Below, in pieces: positions 10,601 to 23,225 of a stretch of DNA of 64,000 nt. The position numbers and the translations under genes are program-made. Each line of letters opens with the position of its first letter. Position 1 is the stretch's first letter. The DNA is from Onchocerca lupi. Taxonomy: Eukaryota; Nematoda; Chromadorea; Rhabditida; Onchocercidae. Under the pieces are notes generated by a model. That model was not told where the DNA came from. It saw only the letters and a program-made list of their open reading frames with translations, and did not search any database. The stretch lies in assembly GCA_028564675.1 (NCBI GenBank), contig JAOVVO010000242.1, positions 41,818-105,817 of the forward strand, in the 5' to 3' direction.

Positions 10601-13339
10601 TCATGCAGAGTCCCCTAAAAATGAACAAACTACTGTTACTAGTAAAGCCTATATTTAAATATAATATATTTTTAATATAGTTATTATGAAACTTAACTTA
10701 TTTTCATATAAAAAAAAAAGAACTTAAAATCAATAAGTTAAACAAGTAAAGCATCGAATCACGTCCAAATAGCACTTTTTCTTCTCTGATTTGTTGATTT
10801 CACAAAACAGACATCTAAAAATAATTCGTACAAATAAAAAACACGAACTCTGTATCTAGTTCCGGAATTTCTTCCATTTGTCGCTTGAGACTTTCTGTCC
10901 CTCCGGCAAAATAAAACTCAATGTCATCACCATCCTCTTCAGTCTCACACATTAATTCATCCGAAGTCTATAAAAAATTCTTTAAATTCAATACAGTATT
11001 TTGTCAAATAATTATACTACAAACAATGAAAGAGGTTTATCTTTCATTGTTTGTAGTAAAGATGAATTTGTAGTAAAGATAAAAAAGATAAACCTCTTTC
11101 ATTGTTTGTAGTAAAACAGTCTCAAATTAAGCGAAAAAATAAAAAAAAAATGCGAAAGAAAAGAATTTATAAAATTTCATTAAAGTACACATACTGTAGC
11201 GTTTTGATCAGCGGTATGCTCAGATATATCGTCAATTCTTTGCACGTTGGACGATTCATCACCTGTACTTTCTGTTTCCACAATTTTATCGCGATCCAAT
11301 ACCAAAGCACTACTGTCTAGCACCGCATTATTGGTGATATTGTAAGAAATTAATGCATATCTTCAATTAAATAAAGAAATTATACTACTGAAATAGGAAT
11401 GAATCTATGAGTAATATTTCTCTCAGTGCTCTTGGCACAATATTTTATGCAAAAAAGGATGAAATGGAGTGTGGAACTTGGGAAGTTTTTTATGATAAGT
11501 TGAAGCTTGGGAATAGTGTTGAAGCATGCTCGAATCCATCTTTCCTGTCCGTCTCGAAAACTACGCTTGAGTCTCTAGTAATTAGACCAAAAGCTCAAAA
11601 TTATCAATTTCTACGTAATAATTAAACTAGACAGAATATTATCGGCTCTCATTACAATTTTTTGTTAAGATATCAATTTATACATATGAAGTAAAAGCTC
11701 TTTGACTCAAAAAACTCTATCAAAAGCAATATTTGCAATAATGTACCGCAATTAGCTACGACCTTTTGAAAAAATTGCCAAATAAACAAAACTATATAAG
11801 CAAACTAAATGGACATTGCCTGCAAAATTCATTGCCTTTCATCACTTGCCAAATAACTTTTCGAACAGAACTTGATGGTACAGTATGCGGATGGATCAAA
11901 ACTTTTCGTAGAATTGTATATTCATGTTTTCCCTGAGCACATTTTGCTTTATCCTTGTTGAAGAAAAATTTAGAAACTAGTCCACGCGAACTCCAACCAT
12001 CTTCAAATTTGATTTATTTAATTTTGCATGGAAATTGATTCACACTTGGGAAATTAAGTCTAGAACTAAGAGAAAAAGAATTTCCAAGAGACCGAAAATT
12101 TGATGCGAATAGTTTTTATTCTTTGCTTCAAAGACGATGCTTCCACTTTACGTTAGTGACATTTTAGAACTTCAGTGACATGGGCGTGGAAAAGTCATAA
12201 AAATAACAAATTCGAAAGAATTCCAATTTCTAGGTTAAAATGCAGAAGCAAATCAAAAACATAAGAAAAGAATGGTGCATACCTAGTCCATCATAAATGA
12301 GATCAGTAATGTCAAAAGTTGTTAAATCTACGATAAATGAGAAGGATGCTGAGCGTCCCGTAAGCCGTACTATGGGTGGTCTATCGCAAGCATTCATACC
12401 TAATCTGAAAAACACAAAAATTCAGCAATAAAAGCACAGTGAACAATAGATGAAGCAGTTAAGGTTTGGAATTAGCAGAGAATATATACATGAAAAATGC
12501 TGCTACTTCATAAAAACTAAGAATTCATCAGGAAATTGATTGAACTATTGATTGGAAACACTTACGGTCCACTACGCATTAATATAGCAAGTGGAACATC
12601 GGCAATAGTATTAATGAATTTTGCACGAAATACAGGGCCATCAGTCATTTCAGCGATGTTATTATCCTGCTCACTGCAACAGGCAAAGAAAATATATATA
12701 CAAACATTAAGAATGGAATCTTCATCAAATATTTCTTTTTTTTTTATTCTACTAGAAATATAAAGCAAATCATTCAGATAAGAAAAAAAAAATAACATTA
12801 TATGCTGGGTAATAGCTTCGTGACTGATTATTTCTTTCGTCATGTTCTTCGACACTGAACCTCTAAAACGTTTTCCCATTGTGACAATCATTAAAAGATT
12901 TTGATGCACGGAACTGGGCGTTAGTATTTATTCGAATCATCAAAAATGTTAGAACAATTAATCTCTTTGTAACGATACGACTGCATATACATTAGTCTTT
13001 TTAAAGAAAAGTTTTAATTATTAAATTATTTTGATCAAATCATCTATTGATGCAATATCTGCTTGATTAAATCGTCTGTTGGGTTTAGATTTAAATTCTT
13101 TCGTCTTGATATCATTTGGCAAGCATCATCTCTCCTTGTGATTACACTATAAGAGTCAATTCCAATCATTCAAAAACAAGAAGTCCAAAGGACTTCTTTA
13201 TTTTTCCAAATAATGAATCATTATTACTTCAAACTTACTGCTCAGTTTGATGAGAAGGAAAACATGACTTTTTCTCAACAGATGATAAGCTTAAGGTCTT
13301 ATAATCAGTTGGACCTGGAGAATAACGTCTCGGTGGCAT
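7659..13339 (-). CDS. Repeat-domain gene 1: three tandem copies of an unrecognised domain
   Basis: Fifteen exons: 13239-13339, 12566-12673, 12283-12404, 11820-12000, 11195-11360, 10849-10967, 10519-10614, 10223-10350, 9815-10004, 9342-9561, 9073-9182, 8663-8770, 8270-8397, 7907-8102, 7659-7794; 702 residues, phases continuous throughout. Each unit of about 190 residues spans four exons in the same order and phase: PVF-xxKF-(A)D-PL; P-(V)C-P-I then F-(L/I)IDT and (D/N)GLG or DNLG; W-RG/GRR, KF-Y, YVHP or YLHP, VRK-V-IW; YALISY or YSLVSY. Acidic linkers join the units. The start is an ATG five bases after a TTTTCAG acceptor (13344-13346), which suits trans-splicing. Intron 4 appears to use a GC donor. 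I know no function for this domain; the tandem form suggests a structural or binding role (inference). Confidence 0.8.
8502..8527. repeat. Intronic perfect hairpin, 12-bp arms
   Basis: AAAAGAGCTCAA, a two-base loop, then its exact complement. It lies in an intron of repeat-domain gene 1. Confidence 0.9.
11015..11113. repeat. Nested inverted repeat, 30-bp perfect arms
   Basis: Arm 11015-11044 is exactly complementary to 11084-11113. The first 18 bases of arm 1 are also exactly complementary to 11041-11058, so one 18-mer (TACTACAAACAATGAAAG) is present once forward and twice inverted. It lies in the intron between exons 5 and 6 of repeat-domain gene 1. Confidence 0.9.
13178..13198. repeat. Small perfect hairpin, 9-bp arms
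   Basis: AAGAAGTCC, loop AAA, GGACTTCTT. It lies in intron 1 of repeat-domain gene 1. Confidence 0.8.
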
Positions 13340-13345
13340 AATTCT

Positions 13346-13741
13346 GAAAATCGTCAGTATAAATTTGCATACATACAGCTATGTTTGAAGTTATTTATAA
13401 ATATGCATTGCTCACTGCTTAAATTCTTTTCCAAAGATAACCCCGTATCGCTTGATATTCTGGTATATCTTTCTTTCAATATTATTATAATTTTTCACCA
13501 CTTTCCCCTACGTGGCCAGAAAAACTGTCAACTAAAAAGTGCTACCGTCCACAACAACTTTATTCAAGTTTTTTATCTATCCTGAGAAGTTCTACTCAAA
13601 CCAGAAACAAATCAATACTTGACAGAAATTAGCTTTAGGAAATGTTTTGAATCGTTGGATTCATTATTTCACACGTATTTGATATTATTCTACGTGATGT
13701 TAAGAGATATCGAAGCCAGTGCCACTATCAAGTGACAAGCA
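13346..13741. other. Short intergenic spacer, possible operon junction
   Basis: About 400 bp between two minus-strand genes. On the minus strand it contains an AATAAA at about 13558-13563 that could serve the upstream small gene, and it ends in a TTTTCAG acceptor just before the ATG of repeat-domain gene 1. No exon is seen. Confidence 0.5.
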
Positions 13742-14029
13742 TTATATGTCATAGACTCTAGAAGAAATGACTATCGTTCCATCTTTCCTATCTAACCTTC
13801 TTGTAATGGTTGCAGGCGACGGATCGATTCGTTCATCTATATTTCGGTTAGTAGTAATTAACCGACGATTATTCCGTCGGAACGAATCTTCACGCTGTCG
13901 TCTTACTGGATACATTACTGGTTCTGAACGACTAGCAACAACATATTCATTTTCTTCTGAATCATAGTATGAATTTCCCATGATGTATTCTCCTTCATTT
14001 TCATTTTCAATCGCTGTATATTGTGCCAT
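13742..14029 (-). CDS. Small uncharacterised single-exon gene
   Basis: An open frame of 95 residues from ATG 14027-14029 to a stop at 13742-13744. I do not recognise it. It starts acidic (IENENEGEY, DSEENEY) and becomes strongly basic in the middle (RRQREDSFRRNNRR), ending GTIVISSRVYDI. No signal peptide or membrane span is present. A longer in-frame start exists at 14059, but TTTATTGCAG ends at 14044 between the two ATGs; I therefore chose the inner start, placed 14 bases after a likely trans-splice acceptor. No phase-compatible donor joins it to the next downstream exon, so it is treated as its own gene, possibly the first member of a minus-strand operon with the two repeat-domain genes. 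Confidence 0.5.
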   Translation of the reverse strand: MAQYTAIENENEGEYIMGNSYYDSEENEYVVASRSEPVMYPVRRQREDSFRRNNRRLITTNRNIDERIDPSPATITRRLDRKDGTIVISSRVYDI

Positions 14030-14053
14030 CGACCCTAATTTCACTGCAATAAA

Positions 14054-14827
14054 CTTCATTTTTTTAGAAATTTCGAATACTTCTAGGAACTTAAGTTTGA
14101 GGACCTTGAAAAAAGTTTTTGAAGTGCAGGAATTATTTATTTCAATAACTGCTAAATCTCCAGTATATTTTCAGTATGTTTGCTGACCGTAACATGCGCC
14201 TGTAACTTTACAATGCTTATATTGTCTGTGAAACAAAATCACATCTTTCGGAGTATTTATTTATCCAAATAAAAGATTTCCATGCAACCCAATGACTTTG
14301 AAAACTAAATATTACAGTTTTACAAATTTAAAAATCCAAATAAGATAGTTTGCAAAAGAAGTTTGACTGTGGTAGGGTAATTTAAAATATTTCATCTAAG
14401 CTTGTTTAAATTTTTTGAACCAGTTTCGTTACTGCAGTTACGGTTTATGTAAACGGCCAGCAAATACTTCAATCCAACAAATACGTCAAACCCTACCCCA
14501 GCAATACTTCAACCCTACTCCAGCAATGTGAAACAACACTTCTAAATATCAATATAATGATTTTTATAAGCAGTTCTGCATATCTTTACTTATTATTGAT
14601 AAACTTAAAATAATAAAAAAAACCAATGGAAACTGGGAAAGCACAGTATTTGGAGAATTTTTATACAAATAAATCTCGATTTCTTAAAACAAAATAAACC
14701 ATGCAATATCCAAAATATTCCTAAGACTTGTACTGGATTCAAATCATAGTTCTGTTATTCTATAATTATAGATTAAAGAGGATACTGATATTGCATCAGC
14801 TATGATAAATCAGATGTTAAAGAATCT
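14054..14827. other. Intergenic region
   Basis: Downstream of the dehydrogenase and upstream of the small gene. It contains a short imperfect direct repeat around 14455-14525 (variants of CAGCAATACTTCAACCCTAC). No exon is seen. Confidence 0.5.
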
Positions 14828-17800
14828 CTAACGTGGACACATTGCATGACGACCACCATCAACCGGAATCGATGCTCCAGTGATAAATGATGATGCGCTG
14901 CTTGCCAGAAATGCAATCGCATTTGCTATTTCATCCGGATCACCCACGCGACCAAGCGCATGAGTATTTTTGGAATGCTTGATAAAAGCTTCATAAGCTG
15001 CTTCATCCATACCACTACGTCTGTGAAGATCCGTTTTTGTGACACCGGGACTGAAATTAAGTCCACTAATTTAATCAAAATCTACAAAAAATTTTGTGCA
15101 GATTGATTTTAATATTTCGCATAAACAAGGCATAACTAATATTAAAACAGAAATATTTATTCACTTGACTGAATTGACACGTACGCCTTTTGATGCCAAT
15201 TCAAGAGCAATACACCGCGTAAACTGATCGACACCAGCTTTCGATATGTTATATGCCAGGACGCCAGGAAACTAAAATAGGAAGACATTAGTTAGCGAAA
15301 GAATATGAGATCTAAAAAAATTCAACTGTAATGAAAAAAAATTGTAATATTGGACATTACCAATTTATTTTCCTTGCTTTTCTTAAATTTGTCACTATCC
15401 TAATTAACTACTCAATTCTAAACCAATAATTCGCGCGAAATTCTTTCGAAAAACTAACTTGGAAAACGATGCTGCATATAACAACATTAAAAATCTTTAA
15501 CTTTTCCCGAAATAAAGATTTTCTGATCAAAATAGATTCTCATCTATCTTTAAGTTACAATGCTTAGCACTTTAATGAATGAAATATTAATATTAATTTA
15601 GGCAAATGTCTAAGAAGTAAATTAGACTTAAATTAGAAAAATTAGAAAAAGTAAGTGAAACAAAAATTATTAAATCCCTCATTTTAAGAAATACGAACCG
15701 ATCTCATCCCGTTAACACTAGACACATTCACAATAGAACCTTTAGATGCAATCAACTGCGGAATGAGTTGTTGCGTCAAGTAAAACATTGAACGCAAATT
15801 AGTTGACATTACTCGATCGTACTGCTCCAACGTTGTATCTTCAATCGTACCCTTGTCGATAATACCGGCATTATTGACCTAGAATCAGTGTTCGAAATCT
15901 ATCGTATTTTACTCAAAACTCCGTCTCTCTATAAAACTAAAAACGCATCGAAAAATCAGCAAAATAAAAGAAAAACAAAAGTTTCCTGAAGAAAAAGCAA
16001 AAAAAAGAAAAAAAAATCAAAAGAAATCAAAAAATCTAAGGCTTGAAATTTCCCAAATTATTTTTTTTCTTGAAAATATTGAAATTTCAAAAGTTTAAGC
16101 ATATACATAATTTTGCATTTTTCTAATGTAGCAGATAAAAAATCTCCATTCAGATCAATCTGAATTTAAAATTCTAATCAATTCAAAAAACAATAAAATA
16201 ACTAAACAGTTTTTACTGGCAGAAAAACAATATGCTAAACATGATTTGTTCGATAAATCTATGTATATCTTCTTTTTAGCATATGCTATCTATTTTTGAT
16301 TTAAAAATATCATCAAATTAGTCTAATCTGCAAAAGTCCCATATTTTGCAGAATTTTACTGACACTAGAATTATTCAGCCAAATCCTTCCAATTTTTTTT
16401 TCCATGCCACTGATCAAAAATTGTTATGCAGAAGATTATTACCAAAATATCCACGGTATGAAATTTGCTGATAACCGCTTTCGCGAGCTCTCGAATCTCT
16501 TCCTCCTTTGTAAGATCTGCAGCGATGGCCAATATCTGACCCTAGAAGTGCGCAATTAATTCTCATAATAATATTTCATCAATGCCACTGCCAACTTATC
16601 TGTGGTGCAATTTGGTTTATTAATGTAAATACGCAAAAATTCTATATTCATGGTAAAAGAACAAATGATCAAAAAAGGATAGCACTGAAAGAATATTTCA
16701 AGAATTTTAAGTGAATCAGAAATACAATAAAACTGCTTTGATTAGCTATGATATAGAAGTGCAAGGCCAGATATATTTCTCCGACGAATAGATCAAAAAA
16801 AAAGAATTAATTTGGTAGTAGTACCGGGTTTTTTACGTCGCCTATAAAAAATGTTTATGGTATACAAGCTATTTATGCTGCAGCAGCGTACAGTCATCCA
16901 TCATATGATCCTACGAAAATTTTAAAAAAAAAAAAAACATATTTATCATTACTGTCTCATTTTTATTCAGTTCTATTGAATAATATTTAATTCCAATCAC
17001 TCCTGCTTTTACCTATAGTTATGTGGCCATTTACTCAACTAGTTATGTGAATCAGTGGATTTATTCATTATAATTGTCAATATATATCCATATACTTAAT
17101 ATTTATTTCATGAGTTTGAACAGTGGTTATAATGTGTGTTACTTCTTATTACTTTTGGTAAAGTTAACAATAAATAACCTTTCCATCTTGCAATTGTTCT
17201 TCGAGTGTTTTCAATCGTTCAGTATTTCTTCCGGTTACAATAACTGTTGCACCAAGCTGATGAAAAAGATATGCTGTCGAATAACCAATACCAGATGTGG
17301 CTCCTTAATGAATTTGTATATAATTAATTATTCAAATTAAAATTTCTGAACAAGAAGTGGCAAGATTAGCCAAGCTAAAGCATGCTCATTACAACAATAC
17401 ACACAAATGCAACACTATTTTGCGTTTTTAAATTATTCTAACCTTTGTTCAACCAATTTCAAATCATTAGCAACTACTCCCTCACTGTATATAATAAAAT
17501 TTATAGCTCTCACAGTTTCTTTCTTTTACTATTTTACAAACTCTATGCTATTGATAAAGCCCACCTTAAACTAAAACCCCAAAACATAAACAGCTAAGTA
17601 CATAATATCGCCATCTTTCTCTCGCAGGCCTTATAACAGAACTAACCCAAGCAATATATTTATCAATATATCTGATAATTAATTTTTTACAAGTTGTAGG
17701 ATTCATTTAAAAGAAATATACCCATTTCATTTTCTTACCTCACTTTGAAAATCGAATCTTATTCAAAGTATTTGCTCGCAACTGAATGTCTGCTATTACC

Positions 17801-19907
17801 GTCTCAAAATTAAAGCAGAAATTGATTAAAATTTCATCTTTTACGGTAGGGGGATAAGTTACGAAGCTAAGTGATTTTAAATTGCTTAGCTTATTGAAGA
17901 TCATTTCCAATATCTGCTATTTCTATGCAGTACACAGTCACAAAAGATGCCAGTATCTGACTACAAATCCATAGCAATTTTGAAAGAGATGCTGTTAGTA
18001 TTTCTAGCCTGGACCGGGATATAATTATTTACTCAGTTTGAAACATGATACTGAAATATATTCTTCCACCGCAAATTTTTGTTGCTTGTTCAACTGTAAA
18101 GATATCTTGTTCATCAATAACTGCCAAATGACTAAGATAGAGTTGTTATTTCTGAATCGCTCCGGAAACTCCTGGCTTTCGCCAGATTCACTTTACTCAT
18201 CTAAGAGTAAATCGAATGGAAATGTTTCGTTGACAGAAAGGCGAAAAACCAAAATCAGAGCTGGATCAAAGATTTCACTCAAAACTATCAAAGGAATCAA
18301 TTTATATTAAAGTTTCTCCACAAAACTAAATTATTTTCCTCATTCCAACTTGAAAATCGTTGATTAAAAAATGATTACATTTCTTCATATTTGTTACGCA
18401 AGGCCTCACTCTATTCATTAATTCCTACTCTTTGTTGATAAGATTTTAAATGACCGAATAACTGGATCGGTCCTTTAACTCCTCAGCGAAATTTTCTTGA
18501 TTCCAGAAACTACCGCTTTTGATAACGATATCCTCAGTGATATTAAGCAATCACATTATCATACTACTTTTCCATTACAATTCGATGAATAACTTATAGA
18601 CACTTCTAATTTTCAAAAACAAGAAAAATGCTCTTCAACTCTTTCTGCATGCTTTACTGTTGTATACTGTATCCAGCAATTGGTTAAGCTGTTATCATTC
18701 ATTTCACACCATTCTCAGTATGCTTCATTATGATTAGGTAATTAGGTGCTAAACTTCTATAACTACTTCGGTCAACAGACTTACAATCTCTCAGCTAGTC
18801 TAGTAATTAAGCTCAATCCTTCGATACTACAAAGCTGCCGCAGACTTATCGACAACTTCAACTCTTCGATACCACGAGCAGAAGCCGTGTTACCAACAAC
18901 AATGTATAATTATGCTACAAGCATTTGCAAATACACGATATGACGACGATCCTATTGATGTTAAAAATATCAACAGAATTTTAAACGAAAATTATTTTAT
19001 TAAAAAAAAAAAAAACGAAAGTTATTTAACTCCTCAACTAAAGATGCTATCCGAAACAAATTTAATTTCACAATATCGTAAAATTATTAAATGAAAATTT
19101 CAATGAATTTTAAAGAATTTTTTCTTAATCTAATTTTCTAATCCACAAACATGTACAGAAATCTGCCACTGTTTCCATAGTCTTTCCATCTTCGGCCTAA
19201 ATTGTTTAATCTCAGTCATAAAGACAGCATTATTTGGCGATATTTATAATATCACTTTTGATTCTTAAATATATTTCCATATTACTTCTCACTACTTACA
19301 ATACTGACAGTAAATTAATTATCATTATTTACAAGTATTTGCAACATTGTTAATTATTTAATTGGCAAACTAGCAATTGTTAAGTGAATAGTAAGCAATG
19401 TTACAAACAGTGTTTGATATAACCTATGACTAATCCATTGTAACTAATATGACTAATATGATGTAAATAACTAGTATGATATTTATAAATTACACTGAAC
19501 CCATGCATCCAACACGTTACATTATGGCATAAAATTACACGTACATCACGTAAAATGTCGCGTCCACCGCGTGCCGAACTCAGAAAAACGAACTTTGATT
19601 AGAAAGACGCCATCCAGAAAAAAATTTCACGAACTTTAAACTCGACGGTGATAAAATTCAGTTCCCTCTCTTGCCTCAAATGGTGGATTTCATTGTTCTC
19701 TCCCCCCCGTATTTTACAATGTTTCCCGGTTTTTATAATAGATTCGGTTATATCTAGCTAAGAGTGATCTATAACTCCACAACTGATAAAGACAACAGTT
19801 GAACTTAAGAAGTAGGCATTATTCCAGTCCGGACACTTTACTTTTTAAAGTAACTTACCCGTGATAAGAGCGACCTTTCCCGAAAGGTTGATAACTGGTG
19901 TTGACAT
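14828..19907 (-). CDS. Classical short-chain dehydrogenase/reductase (SDR), six exons
   Basis: NAD(P)-dependent oxidoreductase; substrate cannot be told. Exons: 19859-19907, 17179-17303, 16443-16541, 15699-15878, 15165-15271, 14828-15050; 260 residues, full length for a classical SDR. The cofactor motif TGATSGIG (residues about 16-23) is rebuilt across the first splice junction. NNAG is at the start of exon 4, the catalytic serine lies in NVSSVNG, and the YxxxK pair is YNISK in exon 5, followed by VRVNSVNPG and a C-terminal GASIPVDGG. All catalytic residues are present, so it should be active. The C-terminal half resembles the nematode dhs enzymes with HALGR and GGRH motifs. A TATTCAG acceptor lies 7 bases before the ATG. 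Intron 1 is 2.55 kb and carries only non-coding DNA and short chance frames, including one at 18,038-18,310. Confidence 0.93.
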
Positions 19908-21447
19908 CTGTTCCTGAATAAATTTGATGAATTTAGTTTAGCGATTGTAATGAACGTTTAACATAGCTGTTCTAATAAATCACATCCTGGAAAACCACGC
20001 CAGGAAGAATCACGAGGTAATTATTGATTTCTTATGCTAAATAGAAAGGTGTATTTTTTCAAATATATACGCAACCCTCCTCAGCCTTTCACTTCTGAGT
20101 TACAAATTGCATTGATACCACTTCCAGAACGGTCTCAAATAAAAGCCTGGAAGTATAAATCGTCCGACCAATGATCATTAGTAATCGAACGTTACGTCCG
20201 CTGAACGCAACACATACACCGAAAATTACAACTAGCAGACGAACTTTCTATCCTTGCAGCGCTATATTTTTCGGTCTATCTAGCATACGGTGTACAGGGT
20301 TTTTGAATTGGCAAGGCAAAGATTGGTCTACGTGTTATTATGCGTAAATAATCTGATTAATAGTTAGTTTGTTCATGGACAGTGTTATATTTTGGTTTCA
20401 CGTGTTACGTGACAGGAACTAAGTGAGTTAATGCGTGAAAGAATAATTTATACTATATTCATGAAATGTATATGAAATTACAATGTACGTAAAATATTTC
20501 GTTTACAAAAATATATCGCTTAAATATTAGTTGAGTAAATCATTGGAATTATAGTTACAGGAAAAGGATCTAGAAAATACAACACATTAAAGAGAAATCT
20601 TTCATGTAATTCTCAATGAAGTATGGGCGTTTTAATGATGAGAACAAGTTATAGTAATATCACTGTGATGCCCAAACTGTATTTATAATATTTCGTAAAG
20701 TTATTCTTTTGTCTACATTTTCTAAGTTCTCTTGATAACTATAATTGCAGATATGAGAAGTATTTAGTATATGATAATGAATTGTCATAAGTTCAATTTT
20801 ATGCTGGAATTACACCGTAATGACACAAAAATAGGAAAAATGAGCGCAAAAATGGCTGCTTTCACGTTGGATGCTTGCTGTTTCTATTAATTGTTATTTG
20901 TTGCTTCCCATGTAAACATTTCCACCAAAAATTTTATTTCGGTTTTTATTAATTTAAATTTTATCAAATTCATGTATTGTTGTCGCAGTCTAGCTAAAAT
21001 CATATACTGAAGAAGAAATAACATTCAAAAATTTTCAGGGAAAATCCCATATGTTAAGAGTATAATTAATACCATAATTTCCCATCGTTCTTGATTTTCT
21101 GGAATTGGATAGCATTTTTGTCATATCGTATCAAAAAATAAATATATGGATACTGCAAATTCCGGATTAAATTTAGGCTATGATCGTCGACATAGATTAA
21201 ATATTGGATATATCTGTGGCAAATTTCGGATTAAATGTAGAATGCGAGATAAATTAGTTTATAAATTATAGGCATAAATTTTATAAATTCTAAATTAGAA
21301 AATAAATAAGGTCTATTATTTTTGAGACGGCAATCAGTCATCTGCTTCTTTACTGATCGATTCCTCCAGTAACTTCGAATTCATGAGCTGAATGATAAAT
21401 CCGGAAAGTATTTAAAAAAAATCAGCAAATTCGAAACTGCAATTTTT

Positions 21448-21448
<1 letters not shown>

Positions 21449-21491
<43 letters not shown>
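21449..21491. repeat. T43 homopolymer
   Basis: Uninterrupted run of 43 T, among the longest homopolymers of the window. Confidence 0.9.
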
Positions 21492-21495
<4 letters not shown>

Positions 21496-22875
21496 GAACG
21501 AGAAAAAAAAGAAAGAAGTGATGAAATTCAATGATGAAATCAAAAAAAAAAGTGGTAATGATGGTATACGAAAGAATGCCTCTTCATCTTCAGCGATTGT
21601 TATCTGAGATAAACGATGATCTGGATAAAACTGATCCTAAAATATATAATCAGTAATACTGGTAATAAATTATTACTATAGTCTGCTACAACATATCGCT
21701 GGAATGTTGCAATATCAGGAAATTATATATGTATCATCTATATGAATTGAGCTTTCATATCTTTCCTTTTTGGGTGATTTACTAAGTTATCATTCACTTG
21801 TTTTTCACTTCTTTTTTTCATCAAAATATAGAGAATTACGAAGCTGCTACTGTCAACTTATCGATTTGTACATACATAGTACTGAAAGGATATTAAACTG
21901 CACGGAACATTCTATTGGTATTGCATATTTAGTATCAATTTACAAAATTTCATTTTTGAAAAGAACTGGTTAAATTTGAAGTAGCTGAAAAAAATAAATG
22001 TTTTGAAAGAAAAAGCGGTTTTCTATTTTTGTTTTGATTTTGTTAAAAAATAAGCAAAAAACTGGGATATAGCAAATAGATTTCCAAAATAGTTGATTTA
22101 AATAAGCATTTTATCTTTCACCTATGATAACTACATACAGAACAGGTTTTATTTCAAACATATTCTTGAAATTTTTGAAAAAAGATAGCAAAGTTAATTG
22201 AGATGCAAGAAAATTTGGGAGATTTCGAAGTTTTGAATTGAAAATAAGAAATTATAATTAAGATAGATTAGCTAAGAATCGATAGCATTGTGATGTGTTT
22301 AATTTGGAATTGAATTTGGGATCCACAAATCCAAAATTGGCTAAAGTCTGTGTACATTGTTTAAAAGATTGTAAATCATGTTAATTGTTTGGAATTTTGT
22401 AGAAATTAAATTGTCTAAAATTTGTAAGCATTGTCTTTCAATTACTTGTACGTATGCCTTCTTCCATTTCACTTGATTTCATTTGTCGCTTCATAAATAT
22501 TTGCAAGAAAGATGGTTTTACAAATTGATTCATCCCTTTTTTTATATTTATTTATAATAATTGTATGGCGAATTCTTTCATTTCCCATTATTCACATGAT
22601 TGATATGAAAATAATCGTATGATAGCGGTATGACGGTCGACAAACCCGATTTCCTCAATATTGATTTTTTTTGTGGCCTATATTTCAAGTTGATATGGTC
22701 ATCTCTGCATCACAACAGCTAATATTGCTAATATTCAAAAATCATAATTATATATTAATTAATTTGATATTTCGTAAAGTAGAGGAATATCCTTTGTCCT
22801 GATAACCAAATCCTTTGTATTACATACTTGAAGTACTTTAAATCTACCTAATACAAGACCAAGGATTATCGTTAT

Positions 22876-23225
22876 AAAAAGGAGCTTCTAGCGGTCATCG
22901 ATCAGTATTACGTAATAATTAGGCGATGGTCACTCAATGGTTACTCAGTCAATAAACTCAACAATCACTCAATTCACTCGATAATCAATATTCTCCAATT
23001 CAGTCTAACTTAGTCAGTTATATTCAGTTCATCTCTACTAAAACCAAGCATCCAACTTCAGTCGTAATATTCTGATTTTACTCAATCTTATAACTCTAAA
23101 GGAATCATTCTAGACAAAGAAATCATTCCTCCGTCAAACAATAAATTTTCTCATCAAGATTAGTCTCTATCATAACACAAAAAATTTTCTCAACAACCAC
23201 TGTAGCTTTACTCGATTGCTATTTT
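22876..23225 (+). repeat. Possible solo LTR of a retrotransposon
   Basis: A TATA-like TATAAAAAGGAGC (22,876) is followed by about 200 bp rich in CACTCAAT/CAGTC direct motifs. Then comes AATAAA at 23,142 and a tail matching the pattern at 1,835-1,935. Promoter, polyadenylation signal and short tail in this order are what an LTR would show. I could not place target duplications or exact ends. Confidence 0.35.

Noticed and set aside
12562..12909. Long minus-strand frame suggesting an extra exon at about 12,800-12,910 of repeat-domain gene 1
   Set aside because: It has a possible acceptor and compatible phase but no convincing donor, and the exons on either side (ending 13,239 and starting 12,673) already join in frame.
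18038..18310. 90-codon plus-strand frame in SDR intron 1
   Set aside because: No family resemblance, no splice signals, no homologue elsewhere in the window; kept as chance.
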